From Kitagawia praeruptora (Eukaryota; Streptophyta; Magnoliopsida; Apiales; Apiaceae), in NCBI GenBank assembly GCA_037693485.1, contig CM075354.1, forward strand, positions 64,651,501 to 64,715,500: a stretch of DNA of 64,000 nt. Direction: 5' to 3'. Every line of letters begins with the position of its first letter. Position 1 is the stretch's first letter. Shown here one piece after another: positions 22,593 to 32,364 of this stretch. The notes under the pieces were generated by a model. The model was not told the DNA's origin, did no database searches, and worked only from the letters and a program-made list of their open reading frames with translations. Position numbers and translations under genes: made by a program.

Positions 22593-25500
22593 TTACTGAT
22601 AGTACTTTTTTAGGTGCTCGGCATTCCAAGCACGGGGGATAGTGTTCCCATCCATGTCTTCAAGGTGGTAAGTGCCTTCCCAAAAGATAGACTTTATTTT
22701 GTAAGGCCCTTCCCAGTTTGCTCCAAAGGCTCCGTGCCCGGGAACCCGCATATTTGGCATCATTCTTCTCAGTACTAGGTCGCCAACCTTGAGGGGTCGA
22801 GGGCGTACCTTGTTGTTATAGTATTTGCGGGTCCTCTGTTGGTAAGCCGCAAGTTTCAGCTGGGCGGTAGCCCGGTTTTCCTCTACCATGTCTAGGGCCA
22901 ACCTCTGGTGTATTTCATTTGATTCTTGACTGAAATTATCCCTCCGGTAGGACCCTGTCCCGACTTCCACTGGGACCATAGCTTCACAGCCATAGGTTAG
23001 AACAAAGGGAGACTCTCCGGTTGTGGACCTGGGAGTGGTGTTGTAAGACCACAAGACCATTGGAAGCTCCTCTGGCCAATTTCCCTTTTTATCTTCCAAC
23101 TTGGCTTTCAGAGTGTGCTTGATGATTTTATTCACAGCCTCCGTCTGCCCATTGCTTTGGGGGTGGCAAACGGCTGAAAAATCTTTCTTTATTTCCAAGT
23201 CCTCACATAGACTTCTCATTTCTCTACTATCAAATTGCTTGCCATTGTCTGAGATCAGCTTGTACGGTACCCCGTATCTACATATAATGGCTCGCTTAAA
23301 AAATTCCTTCAGCTTACCAGCAGTGATGGTAGCTAGGGGTTCCGCCTCTGCCCACTTGGTAAAGTAGTCAACGGCTACCACGGCATATTTCACACCACCT
23401 CTGCCTTTGGGAAGCTCCCCAATCAGGTCAATCCCCCATATTGCAAAGGGCCAGGGGCTTCCAATGGGTCTTAGTTCCACAGCTGGGTTGCTATTGAAGT
23501 TAGCAAACCTTTGGCATTGATCACAAGCTTTAGCAAAGTCATAAGCATCAGTTTTCATGGTAGGCCAGTAATAGCCCTGTCGGAGAATTTTGTGGGCCAG
23601 GGAGGTACCCCCCGAGTGGTTGCCACAAATGCCTTCATGAATTTCCCTTAGGATGTATTCACATTCATTTCCAGATATGCACTTAAGTAGAGGTTGATTA
23701 AATCCCCTCTTGTATAGGATGCCATCATAGATCACATAACGGGCAGCCTTATATTTGAGTTTCCGAGCTTCATCTTTGTCCTCCGGAAGTGTCCCCTTGG
23801 TGATATACTCACGTATTGGGGTTGTCCATTGGCTTTCCATTGAAGAATCTATTTCCATGGTCTCCACTCGATGGATACTTGGTTGGAGTTGCACTTCAAG
23901 AGGTATTACCCCTAACAGGACAGCTTCTTTTTGGGATCCCAACTTGGCAAGGGCATCAGCATTGGCATTTTCCACCCTTGGGATTTGATTTAGATTAAGC
24001 AATTTGAACCTACTGATAAGTTCTTGGGCATACTTCATGTAGAGCTCAGTGCGGGGGCCTCGACTCTGGAAGCTTCCTTTAATTTGCCACACAATCAGCA
24101 TGGAGTCACTAAACACATTTAGGTATTCTACCTTCATTTCCAGAGCCAGTTTCAAGCCAGCAATCAGGGCCTCATACTCTGCATCATTGTTGGTAGCCCT
24201 GAAGCCAAAGTGTATGGCACTCTGAATTCGGTGCCCCTCTGGGCTTACCAACTCTATTCCTGCACCTCCCCCATTATTATTTACTGCACCATCAACATAC
24301 AGGTTCCACCATAATTGGGGGCTTTCGGCATCCCCTTCGGTAACTGGGGTTACCGGGGTACAATCTTCTCTGGTAACCTCAAAATCAGGAGGAAACTCCA
24401 GTAAGAAATCGGCCAGTGCTTGGCCTTTAATAGCAGTTCGGGGTTTGTAATCTATTTCAAACTGTCCTAGCTCGACAGCCCATTTTATCATTCTACCGGA
24501 GGCTTCCGGCTTGTGCATCACTTGCCTCAGCGGGAAGGATGTTCTAACTTTAATTTTATGGGCCTGAAAGTAAGGCCTTAGCTTCCTGGAAGCCAATATT
24601 AGAGCATATGCTAGCTTTTCCATGCTGGGATACCGGGTTTCCGCATCCAGCAGCCTTTTGCTCACATAGTATACCGGGTATTGTACTTGTTCTTCCTCCC
24701 GAATCAACACAGCACTTATAGAGTATTCAGAAACAGCTAAATATAAAATGAGTACCTCACCTTCCAAGGGTTTGGAGAGCAATGGTGGGCTTCCCAGCTG
24801 TTCTTTTAGTTTCTTGAAGGCTTCCTCACATTCCGGGGTCCATTCAAAGTTTTGACCCTTCTTGATAGCCTTGAAAAACTCCTTGCATTTGTCGGAAGAC
24901 CGAGATACGAATCTATTTAGGGCTGCTACCCTTCCGGTAAGCCCTTGGACTTCTTTTACATTCCTTGGGGACCTCAGTTCCAGCAATGCTTTGATTTTGG
25001 CAGGGTTTGCCTCAATCCCTCTGTGGTTCACAATGAATCCAAGAAATTTTCCAGACTCCACCCCAAAAACACACTTTTGGGGGTTCAGCTTCATCCGGTA
25101 CTTCCTTAGGATATCAAACATCTCAGATAGGTGCAACACATGGTCGGCTGCCACCTTTGATTTGACCAACATATCATCAACGTAGACTTCCATAGTCTTA
25201 CCAATCTGTTCCTTAAACATCATGTTTACCAGCCTCTGATAGGTAGCCCCGGCATTCAATAGCCCAAACGGCATCCCCACATAACAGTACAGTCCCCTAT
25301 CAGTTATGAAGCTGGTATGCTCCTGGTCCGGTTCAAACATCGGTATCTGGTTATATCCGGAGTAGGCATCCATGAAACTTAGCAAAGCATGGCCTGCCGT
25401 GGCATCCACCAGTTGATCAATTCTGGGTAGCGGGAAGCTATCCTTAGGGCATGCCTTATTTAGATCAGTAAAGTCAACACATGTCCTCCATTTCCCATTA

Positions 25501-28500
25501 GGCTTCCGGACCAGCACTGGGTTTGCTAGCCATGTTGGATAGAAGGATTCTTTGATCAAACCAGCCTTCAATAACCGGTCTACTTCTTCCTGGAGGGCGG
25601 TAGCCCTTTCACCACTGACAGGCCTTCTCTTCTGCCGGATACCCCTTCTCTCAGGGTCAATGTTCAAATGATGGCACATGACTTTCGGGTCAATCCCCAC
25701 CATGTCAGAATGACACCATGCAAACACATCAAGGTTGCTTTTAAGGAAAGCAGTCAACCTTTCTCTTGTACTTTTATCTAGCTGTTGCCCGATTTTCAAG
25801 ATTTTACTAGGATCTTCAGCATCCACTAGTATAGGGATAGTATCCTCGGCAGCCCCTGCCTTTTCCAGGGTACCGGGCATCCTGGGATCAATGTCAATCT
25901 CAACCGGGAGTCCTCTCTCCGCTCCCTGGCTCTCATTCTCTAGCATTTCTCCATCTAGATCATCATCTGAGGCACTTTTTACTATGTCTTCCAGTGAAAT
26001 GTTATGAATTTCATCATTTTTTTCGGCAGCTTCCAACAACAAGCTTTGTGGTGGCACTACCCCCCGAAAATTAGGAACCTCTTCAGTAGGTTCATCTGGC
26101 AATTCCACTATCATGATGGCATTACAAGACGCTCTTTCAAACTTCTGTGGCTCATGCCCATGGCTTCTCAATAAGGCTTCTCCATCAGCCTTTTCCTCAA
26201 CTTGAATAGGTTTGTCTGCTTTCTCGGCAGCCTGAACAGCTCTGTTATAGCATTCCCTTGACTCATGTTGACATCCCTTCACGCACCCAATGCCATTTGG
26301 TGTAGGAAATTTCATTGAGAAATGGTATATTGAGGTTACCACCCTCATATCTTTCAGTATTGGTCTACCAAGAATTGCATTGTGGGATATGTCTTCATCT
26401 ACCACCATGAATTCTGCCATTTGTGTGGCCTTGCAGGGATCCATACCTAATGTCAAGGGTAATTTGACCTTGCCCATGATTTGGACTGGGTTACCGGTAA
26501 ACCCATATAGCTCATTATTGGTAGGCAGCAACTCTTTGTCCAAAAGTCCTAATTTCTGGAATGTGGTATATGCCAAGATATTTACTGAGCTTCCATTATC
26601 AACCAGCACTCTGTGCACATTCATTCCACCAATACTCACGGTTACCACCAAAGCATCATTATGAGGGTGGTGAACCCATTTGGCATCCTCCTCGGTAAAG
26701 GAAATATCAGCGGTTTCCCCTTTAAACAGCTTAGGGGGCCTTTCTGCAAGGTGAAACACATTAGTTAGGGGTTTGCCCCTGGCTTCCCGGGCATACCTAT
26801 CTCTGGCATTCCGACTGGCATCCCCCAAGTAAGGGCCGCCAAAGATGGTATGGATGCTATTAGCTCGGGTAGTCCTTTCTTGGTTTCCAGGAGCTTTGTC
26901 TTTGTTATCTCTTCCTTCTTTATATTTCTTAGCCTCTTGGGCTACAAATTCAGTCAGGTATCCACCTCTAATCAACTCTTCAATCTGATCTTTCAAATGC
27001 CTGCAATCAGCAGTCTCGTGTCCATTTACTTCGTGAAATGCACAGTACTTTCCTTGATCTTTCACTCCTGGAGGCCCTGCCCGGTAGGGTCTCCGAAATA
27101 GCCCATTCTTCTCATTCACTTCGAGAATATGACTGATTGGGACAGTCAAAGGAGTATACTCTGAGTATTTCTGAAAATTCGCCTTTGGGGTGAGTCTGTC
27201 CTTGGCAGAAACTCGATCCTTAGTTGCATTAACAGCAATAGGGGCAGTCTTGTCATCATACCGGGGGGTTCCTAAGCCGGCAGTACCACTCCCGGAAGCC
27301 CTCTTATTCGAATCCCTTTTAGGGCTATAAGAACGATTTCTTTTGTTCCTGCTCCAACCTCGGGAACTGGAATCTTTGGACAATTTTGCCATGGATTCCT
27401 CAATTACTTTGTGGCGTTCTGCTTGTTGGTAAAATTCCGCCAGGGTTCCGGGCTCCTCAGTTTGCAATTCCTTCCAAAACTCGGTTCCAGGCCTTACCCC
27501 GGCTATCAGGAAGTTCTTCAGAGTTTCATCAGAGGCCTTCTTCACTTTTGGCACTTGCTCATTAAATCTTTTGAAATACTGTCTTAGAGACTCGTGAGTT
27601 TCTTGCTTGATATTAGCCAGAGTATTCACCGGTGGGGCGTAGGCCACGGTAGCCCTAAATTGAGAGATAAACTGATCTCCCATCCTCCTCCAGGATTTGA
27701 TAGACCCTTCGGCTAGCCTCTTGAACCATTGGTGGGCATTTCCAGTCAGTGTGGATGCCAATAGCCTACACCTTGCTAAGTCCTCCACCTGGTATACATC
27801 CATTTCTGTATTAAAACGGCTCAAGTATTCAACTGGATCTGAGTTTCCATTGAATTTCAAGTCAGTATTCATCTTAAAGAACCTTGGCAAGGCCGCCTTT
27901 TTCACTTTCACGGAAAAGGGGGAACCGGCAGTGATACCGGACTTAAACTTTTTCTCCTCCTTGATCTTTTCCAAGGCTTTTTTCCAGTCAGACATCCTGA
28001 ACTGTCCATTTTCACCATCTGAAAGCGTATCACTTTCAGAATCATCATCTTCATTGGCTGTCTTGCTTCTTCTAGGGACTGAACTTTGATGGGAGCCGGA
28101 ATCCTGATCAGTACCCCCACCGGTAGGGACTCCGGTAGAGCGGGATCTCCTGTTTCTATGCCAAGAAGAGTGACTGCTTTGCCTATAATTCCTTCTGCCA
28201 TCAGATCTGGATCTCCTGGAAATGCTTTTTGGGGGTACCGTTTGGGACCTCTCTCGGCATTCTCGGGAACCCTGAATTGTGGAATCCCCATTGCCATCTC
28301 TCCGATCTTTGCTTCCAGTGTGAATCAGCTTGTGACGAAGGTCTTTGTTAGTCAGTTTTTTGCCAACTCGATCAAAAACACTTAGACTTCTGGTGGGTGA
28401 ACCTTCGGCACCCTGGGTTTCCGGGACATCAGATTGGTCACCCTCATATTCTTCTTCCACAGGCTCTTCTGCGTCTTCTTCAGATGGGACATGATCAGTG

Positions 28501-28751
28501 TTGTCCTCAATATTATCCTTAGACTCAAAGTTCAGCCTTGTCGGAGTCACATTCTTCTTTTTTGACTTCGACTTGCACTTCCTTTGCCATTTTTTCATTT
28601 TTTCGGAACCTTTTTCCAAGTTATTGACTCTTTCATTCATCGTCTTCAGATAGTCCATGATGTCCTTGTTACTAACATCATCACCACCTTTGTTTCGTCC
28701 ATTACCATCCTGAGACGGTGTTTTATCACTTTCAGAATTGTCACTCGCCAT
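22593..28751 (-). CDS. gag-pol: Tat-1 gag-pol polyprotein (Ty3/gypsy, Tat lineage), intact
   Basis: 2,052 codons with no stop or frameshift. The frame is open further up into the LTR, but the first ATG after the PBS is 28751 (MASDNSESDK), matching the Tat-2 start. Domains by residue: acidic/basic N-terminal region 1-290; gag capsid-like domain about 295-455 (FNGNSDPVEYLSRFNTEM, NAHQWFKRL); CHHC zinc knuckle 570-583 (CAFHEVNGHETADC); protease with DNGSS at 718-722; reverse transcriptase about 1060-1240 with YVDD at 1190-1193; RNase H about 1330-1450; second, archaeal-type RNase H about 1483-1610 with D1487, E1525, D1549 and D1599; integrase zinc finger H1705, H1712, C1743, C1746; integrase catalytic triad D1775, D1835, E1871, with 35 residues between the last two. 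No chromodomain is seen; the C-terminus is WNAEHLKKYYQ. All catalytic residues checked are present, so the protein looks functional. Expression would start in the 5' LTR at 28799-29749. Confidence 0.95.
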   Translation of the reverse strand: MASDNSESDKTPSQDGNGRNKGGDDVSNKDIMDYLKTMNERVNNLEKGSEKMKKWQRKCKSKSKKKNVTPTRLNFESKDNIEDNTDHVPSEEDAEEPVEEEYEGDQSDVPETQGAEGSPTRSLSVFDRVGKKLTNKDLRHKLIHTGSKDRRDGNGDSTIQGSRECRERSQTVPPKSISRRSRSDGRRNYRQSSHSSWHRNRRSRSTGVPTGGGTDQDSGSHQSSVPRRSKTANEDDDSESDTLSDGENGQFRMSDWKKALEKIKEEKKFKSGITAGSPFSVKVKKAALPRFFKMNTDLKFNGNSDPVEYLSRFNTEMDVYQVEDLARCRLLASTLTGNAHQWFKRLAEGSIKSWRRMGDQFISQFRATVAYAPPVNTLANIKQETHESLRQYFKRFNEQVPKVKKASDETLKNFLIAGVRPGTEFWKELQTEEPGTLAEFYQQAERHKVIEESMAKLSKDSSSRGWSRNKRNRSYSPKRDSNKRASGSGTAGLGTPRYDDKTAPIAVNATKDRVSAKDRLTPKANFQKYSEYTPLTVPISHILEVNEKNGLFRRPYRAGPPGVKDQGKYCAFHEVNGHETADCRHLKDQIEELIRGGYLTEFVAQEAKKYKEGRDNKDKAPGNQERTTRANSIHTIFGGPYLGDASRNARDRYAREARGKPLTNVFHLAERPPKLFKGETADISFTEEDAKWVHHPHNDALVVTVSIGGMNVHRVLVDNGSSVNILAYTTFQKLGLLDKELLPTNNELYGFTGNPVQIMGKVKLPLTLGMDPCKATQMAEFMVVDEDISHNAILGRPILKDMRVVTSIYHFSMKFPTPNGIGCVKGCQHESRECYNRAVQAAEKADKPIQVEEKADGEALLRSHGHEPQKFERASCNAIMIVELPDEPTEEVPNFRGVVPPQSLLLEAAEKNDEIHNISLEDIVKSASDDDLDGEMLENESQGAERGLPVEIDIDPRMPGTLEKAGAAEDTIPILVDAEDPSKILKIGQQLDKSTRERLTAFLKSNLDVFAWCHSDMVGIDPKVMCHHLNIDPERRGIRQKRRPVSGERATALQEEVDRLLKAGLIKESFYPTWLANPVLVRKPNGKWRTCVDFTDLNKACPKDSFPLPRIDQLVDATAGHALLSFMDAYSGYNQIPMFEPDQEHTSFITDRGLYCYVGMPFGLLNAGATYQRLVNMMFKEQIGKTMEVYVDDMLVKSKVAADHVLHLSEMFDILRKYRMKLNPQKCVFGVESGKFLGFIVNHRGIEANPAKIKALLELRSPRNVKEVQGLTGRVAALNRFVSRSSDKCKEFFKAIKKGQNFEWTPECEEAFKKLKEQLGSPPLLSKPLEGEVLILYLAVSEYSISAVLIREEEQVQYPVYYVSKRLLDAETRYPSMEKLAYALILASRKLRPYFQAHKIKVRTSFPLRQVMHKPEASGRMIKWAVELGQFEIDYKPRTAIKGQALADFLLEFPPDFEVTREDCTPVTPVTEGDAESPQLWWNLYVDGAVNNNGGGAGIELVSPEGHRIQSAIHFGFRATNNDAEYEALIAGLKLALEMKVEYLNVFSDSMLIVWQIKGSFQSRGPRTELYMKYAQELISRFKLLNLNQIPRVENANADALAKLGSQKEAVLLGVIPLEVQLQPSIHRVETMEIDSSMESQWTTPIREYITKGTLPEDKDEARKLKYKAARYVIYDGILYKRGFNQPLLKCISGNECEYILREIHEGICGNHSGGTSLAHKILRQGYYWPTMKTDAYDFAKACDQCQRFANFNSNPAVELRPIGSPWPFAIWGIDLIGELPKGRGGVKYAVVAVDYFTKWAEAEPLATITAGKLKEFFKRAIICRYGVPYKLISDNGKQFDSREMRSLCEDLEIKKDFSAVCHPQSNGQTEAVNKIIKHTLKAKLEDKKGNWPEELPMVLWSYNTTPRSTTGESPFVLTYGCEAMVPVEVGTGSYRRDNFSQESNEIHQRLALDMVEENRATAQLKLAAYQQRTRKYYNNKVRPRPLKVGDLVLRRMMPNMRVPGHGAFGANWEGPYKIKSIFWEGTYHLEDMDGNTIPRAWNAEHLKKYYQ

Positions 28752-28776
28752 ATCTCCTCCAAATGATGATTTTTGA

Positions 28777-28797
28777 GGCCCCTCCTTCGGGCGCCAA
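28777..28797 (-). promoter_or_regulatory. Tat-1 primer binding site
   Basis: Read on the minus strand, TTGGCGCCCGAAGGAGGGGC starts one base after the 5' LTR end. It has the TGGCGC start seen at PBSs for tRNAs ending GCGCCA. I cannot name the tRNA from sequence alone. Tat-2 has the related TTGGCGCTAGAAGGAGGGG in the same place. Confidence 0.7.
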
Positions 28798-28798
28798 T

Positions 28799-29749
28799 TG
28801 TTGTGGGAGGATTTTAGCACAACAAATTATGAGGCCTCGTGCTGGAATAGCGCCAATAATCAAGGAATCGTACAACCACCCGGAAAGGCTCGTGGTTGAA
28901 GATCAATGGCTAGCCGCCCAGGAAGGCACACGACTAGGGTTACCGAAGAACACGGGATGTGGTTCCTCGGAAGGATCGGACTGAATCTACGGGATGAGAG
29001 CTCAAGGACCAAATGTTGGCCAGCCAAGAACCCTAATTTGACTGTGTCACACAAGAGTGCACGTGCTCTAGCTACTCAAGGAGTGTAAAGTGTCGAAGAA
29101 TCCCGTAAACTGCCTACATACCACTATTTATAGTGGATCAAGCCCGAATGTAGTTCTTGAATGATATGATTGTTTGTTCATGATGAGTTATCCTCTCTCC
29201 AGTGGGATAATGACTGTTATTTCTGATAATAATCGAGTGTGATGTATAAAATCAGGTTACCAAGCAGTTTAGGTAACATAGAATGATTATCTCTTGCATT
29301 TATCTTGATTTTTGTATCATTTATCAAGTATATATGACATATATCCTCAAATAACTGAATGTCTATCTGTTTGAGAGTGTTTTTAGATGATATAGACGTA
29401 TTCCTAAAAAATAGGAGGCGTGCCTTATCTGTATTGGCAGCCTAATCAGGCTTCCGGCGGAAGCTGGGGATACCGCCCGGTAGCCTGGCTCCGGTACCCC
29501 CTCCGGTAACCCCTATCACGGGAGCTACTCTGGAAGCTCTACTGGATAACTGGTAATAGCTATAGGTTATCCTCAAGGGGATGCCCTGAGACCCTTAGCC
29601 ATGTGTTCCCGTGCTACAGCGTACATGGTAACCCCTAGGGCTACCGTAGGCCTCCGGAAACCTGACAGATTACTCATTCTCTTCATGGATCTGGACCCTA
29701 ATCCTCTAGTGGGCCTAAATCTAACCCATGCAAGATTTTGGTCACAACA
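28799..29749 (-). repeat. Tat-1 5' LTR
   Basis: 951 bp, TG...CA, with one base difference from the 3' LTR by eye. The minus-strand TATA-like CTATAAATAG is at 29124-29133. It is followed by the PBS at 28777-28797. Confidence 0.92.
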
Positions 29750-32364
29750 GTGTCTTTCCAGTGTTTTTGTTGATGAGGGTTCTGTTCTGGATATAGCATG
29801 CAGTGCTTACAGCCTCAGCCCAAAAACATGTAGGCATCTTTGCATCAAGTAACATTGTTCTAGCAGCTTCAATTAGAGTTCTATTCTTTCTCTCAACAAC
29901 TCCATTTTGTTGTGGAGTCCTTGGAGCTGAGAATTGCTGAGAAATACCATTCTCTTTACAGAATGCTTCAAGTATGGCATTTCTGAACTCTGTTCCATTA
30001 TCACTTCTCAGTGCAATCACACTTGCATTGTTGGCCTTTGCTTCCTTGTCAACTTTCTTTATATGCTCAATGATTACTTGTGGAGCCTCATCTTTTGATG
30101 CCAGAAATTCCACCCATGTATACCTTGTAAAATCATTAACCATCACCAAGGCATACTTCTTTCTTCCTAGTGACATAATATTGACGGGCCCAAACAAATC
30201 CATATGAATGAGTTGTAGGGGCTTGGTTATAGATGTCACTATCTTTGTCTTGTGGCTAGATCTTTTCATCTTTCCTTTTTGACAAGCCTCACACAGTCCT
30301 TCTTGATAGAATTCAAGTGTGGGCATGCCTCTCACTAACTCTCTTTTGACTAGAGAATTAATGGCTTTGAAGTTTAGGTGTGATAGTTTCTTGTGCCATA
30401 GCCAACAATCTTCATTTGATGCTTTTGAGTAAAAGCAACAAATTTTGTCCTTGTTTGCAGAATCCATATTGGCTACAAACAGGCTTCCCTTCCTTACTCT
30501 AGATAGAGCAAAATCACCAGTTTTCTTATGGGTGATCAAACATTCATCTTTGTCAAAATCCACCTTGAATCCTCTGTCAGTAAACTGACCAACACTTAGC
30601 AGATTATGCTTGAGTCCCTTGACCAGTGCTACACTTCAATGATGACATTTCCAACTTTTAACTTGCCATATCCCAATGTGTTACCCATGCTGTCATCTCC
30701 AAAAGCAACCATTAGGCCAGCCTTTTCCTCATACTGTGATAGCAGGGCCATATCACCAGTCATATGATTTGAGCATCCACTGTCCAAAATCCACATGACC
30801 TTCTTTTCATTTTCTTTGCCCTGCAAACACAAAGGTATTACTTCTCCTTTGGTACCCAAACAAGTTTGGGTCCATGTGACTTAGAAACAGTTTTATCATA
30901 AACAACATGCTTGTCAACTTTCTTGGCATTAGTCTTCTTGTCACTGTTAGAAGTCTTAGAACCTGAGGTTTCAGACTTAGGTGATATAGGTACCTTCCTA
31001 GCTTTAGGAGGACTCGAAGACTTTGACCTGGTGTAGTGTGTGTGAGAATTGTGACTGATACAACCATCAATGAATTGCCTTCTCAGATTGAAACAACTAG
31101 TCATAACATTCATATTGCATGGCATACAGTCAAATTTATCACAAAATGGTGCATCTCTATGTCTTAGAGGCACAGAACAATCATAGAAGGGTTTAGATAC
31201 ACTACCAGCATGTTTCTTGCATGCATGAGTTAAATGATTGGTACTAAAATAGTTCTGACAAGTTTTCCTAGGGGCATTAGGCATATAAGCATAGTTGTTA
31301 TCTTTGTTAATCCCTAACTTGCCATTTCTGTTCTGTTTCTTCTTAGTCACCTTCTTCTCTGATTCACTCTTTCCAGCTGAAACAAACTTAACAAACTTCT
31401 TGGGTCTTATCCTATCAACTACTGACTCCTTGGCTTTTGACTTGACACTCTCACTCTTGGAGGATGCTTGTTGTTCACTGGATTGTGCCTCATCCTCATC
31501 ATTCAACATTTACTTGATGAGTAAAGCATCCTCATCAATTTCAAATGTTGATTCTTTAAAAATTGGGGTTTCAGCCTTTTTTAGAATGTGAAGCACTTCC
31601 TCATGAACAAATGTGTCATCTTCAATGACAGCATAGCCTTTTCTCTGTTTAAGAGAGTCATAGTTAAGTCCAATAGCAGCTTTGGGTTTAGCCTGAATTT
31701 TCTCACAGTAGGATTGCACTAGACCAGATGAGTTCTTAAATGTTTTCAGTTTGAATTCATTTTCAGCTAATTCATCCCTAAGAGCCTTTTCCACTTGACT
31801 AGCACATAGAACCTTATTCTGCAGATATTCAACTTCTTTCTTAAGATTTTCTACTTGCATAGCAGTTAGCTCAAGTTCCTCATTCCTTTTGGTTAACATT
31901 TCATTTCTAGTAGACAATTTAGCAATCTCCTCATTGGCAGCAGTCATACTAGTATGAATATTAAACATCTCAACAGATCGTTGTTCAATCATGCATTTAT
32001 ACTCGGAAACAGACATATCTATAGTAGTGAGAGATGGTACCTGAGAGTCTGATAGAGATGTGTCATCCTTGGAATTGGCCATCAAGGCATAATTGCAGAA
32101 TTCTTGTTCCTCTCCATCACTATCAGAATCATCCCAACACTTCCCTTCAACTATGTAGGCCTTACCTTGTGTCTGCTTTTTCAGAAGGGCCTCATACTTA
32201 GCTTCGAGCTCAAGATAATCTCTATCCTTCTTTTTAGGCTTCTTGCATTCACTGGCAAAATGCCCTAGGTCATTGAATCTATAGCACCTTACAGATGACC
32301 TATCCACATGGCTGGTTTTAAACTTATTCTTGTTTGGTTTCACAGGTGCCTTGCTCTTGTTGAA
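29750..32364 (-). pseudogene. copia gag C-terminal part, protease and integrase (upstream half of the split pol)
   Basis: Gag begins abruptly at the LTR junction (32364), so its N-terminal part is missing. It carries CYRFNDLGHFASEC, a zinc knuckle whose second Cys is Phe, then a coiled coil, then a TAA at 31510-31512. The frame continues (31509-30838) with a Lys/Ser-rich region and a second knuckle, CQNYFSTNHLTHAC, whose second Cys is Tyr. A frame change near 30850 leads into protease (WILDSGCSNHMTGD, 30859-30629). A further frameshift near 30630 leads into integrase (30620-29750): CWLWHKKLSHLNF and CEACQKGK of the zinc finger, then the triad motifs HMDLFGPV, RSDNGTEF and NGVVERKNRTL. The frame is interrupted by Tat-1 at 29750 and resumes at 16691. 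Copia order and motifs are SIRE-like. Confidence 0.8.

Larger units (their letters stand above)
16692..29749 (-). mobile_element. Tat-1: Tat-lineage Ty3/gypsy element, intact, with antisense gene
   Basis: A complete 13,058-bp element with 951-bp LTRs (16692-17642, 28799-29749), both TG...CA, which differ by eye at one base (16798 A against G in the right copy). The target duplication GTGTC is at 16687-16691 and 29750-29754. PBS-like TTGGCGCCCGAAGG follows the 5' LTR and a purine tract precedes the 3' LTR. One 2,052-codon polyprotein carries a second RNase H between RNase H and integrase, which marks the Tat lineage (Ogre/Retand/Tat group; sublineage not resolved). Between pol and the 3' LTR lie a 143-bp minisatellite and a spliced gene on the opposite strand. 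The insertion is inside the copia integrase gene. Confidence 0.92.

Noticed and set aside
23101..28385. Many plus-strand ORFs of 60-130 codons opposite the Tat-1 polyprotein
   Set aside because: Shadows of the intact 2,052-codon frame; the same holds for those opposite the Tat-2 polyprotein.
22593..28820. Polyprotein start at 28820 inside the 5' LTR
   Set aside because: The codon is GTG and lies in the LTR upstream of the PBS; ATG 28751 matches the Tat-2 start.
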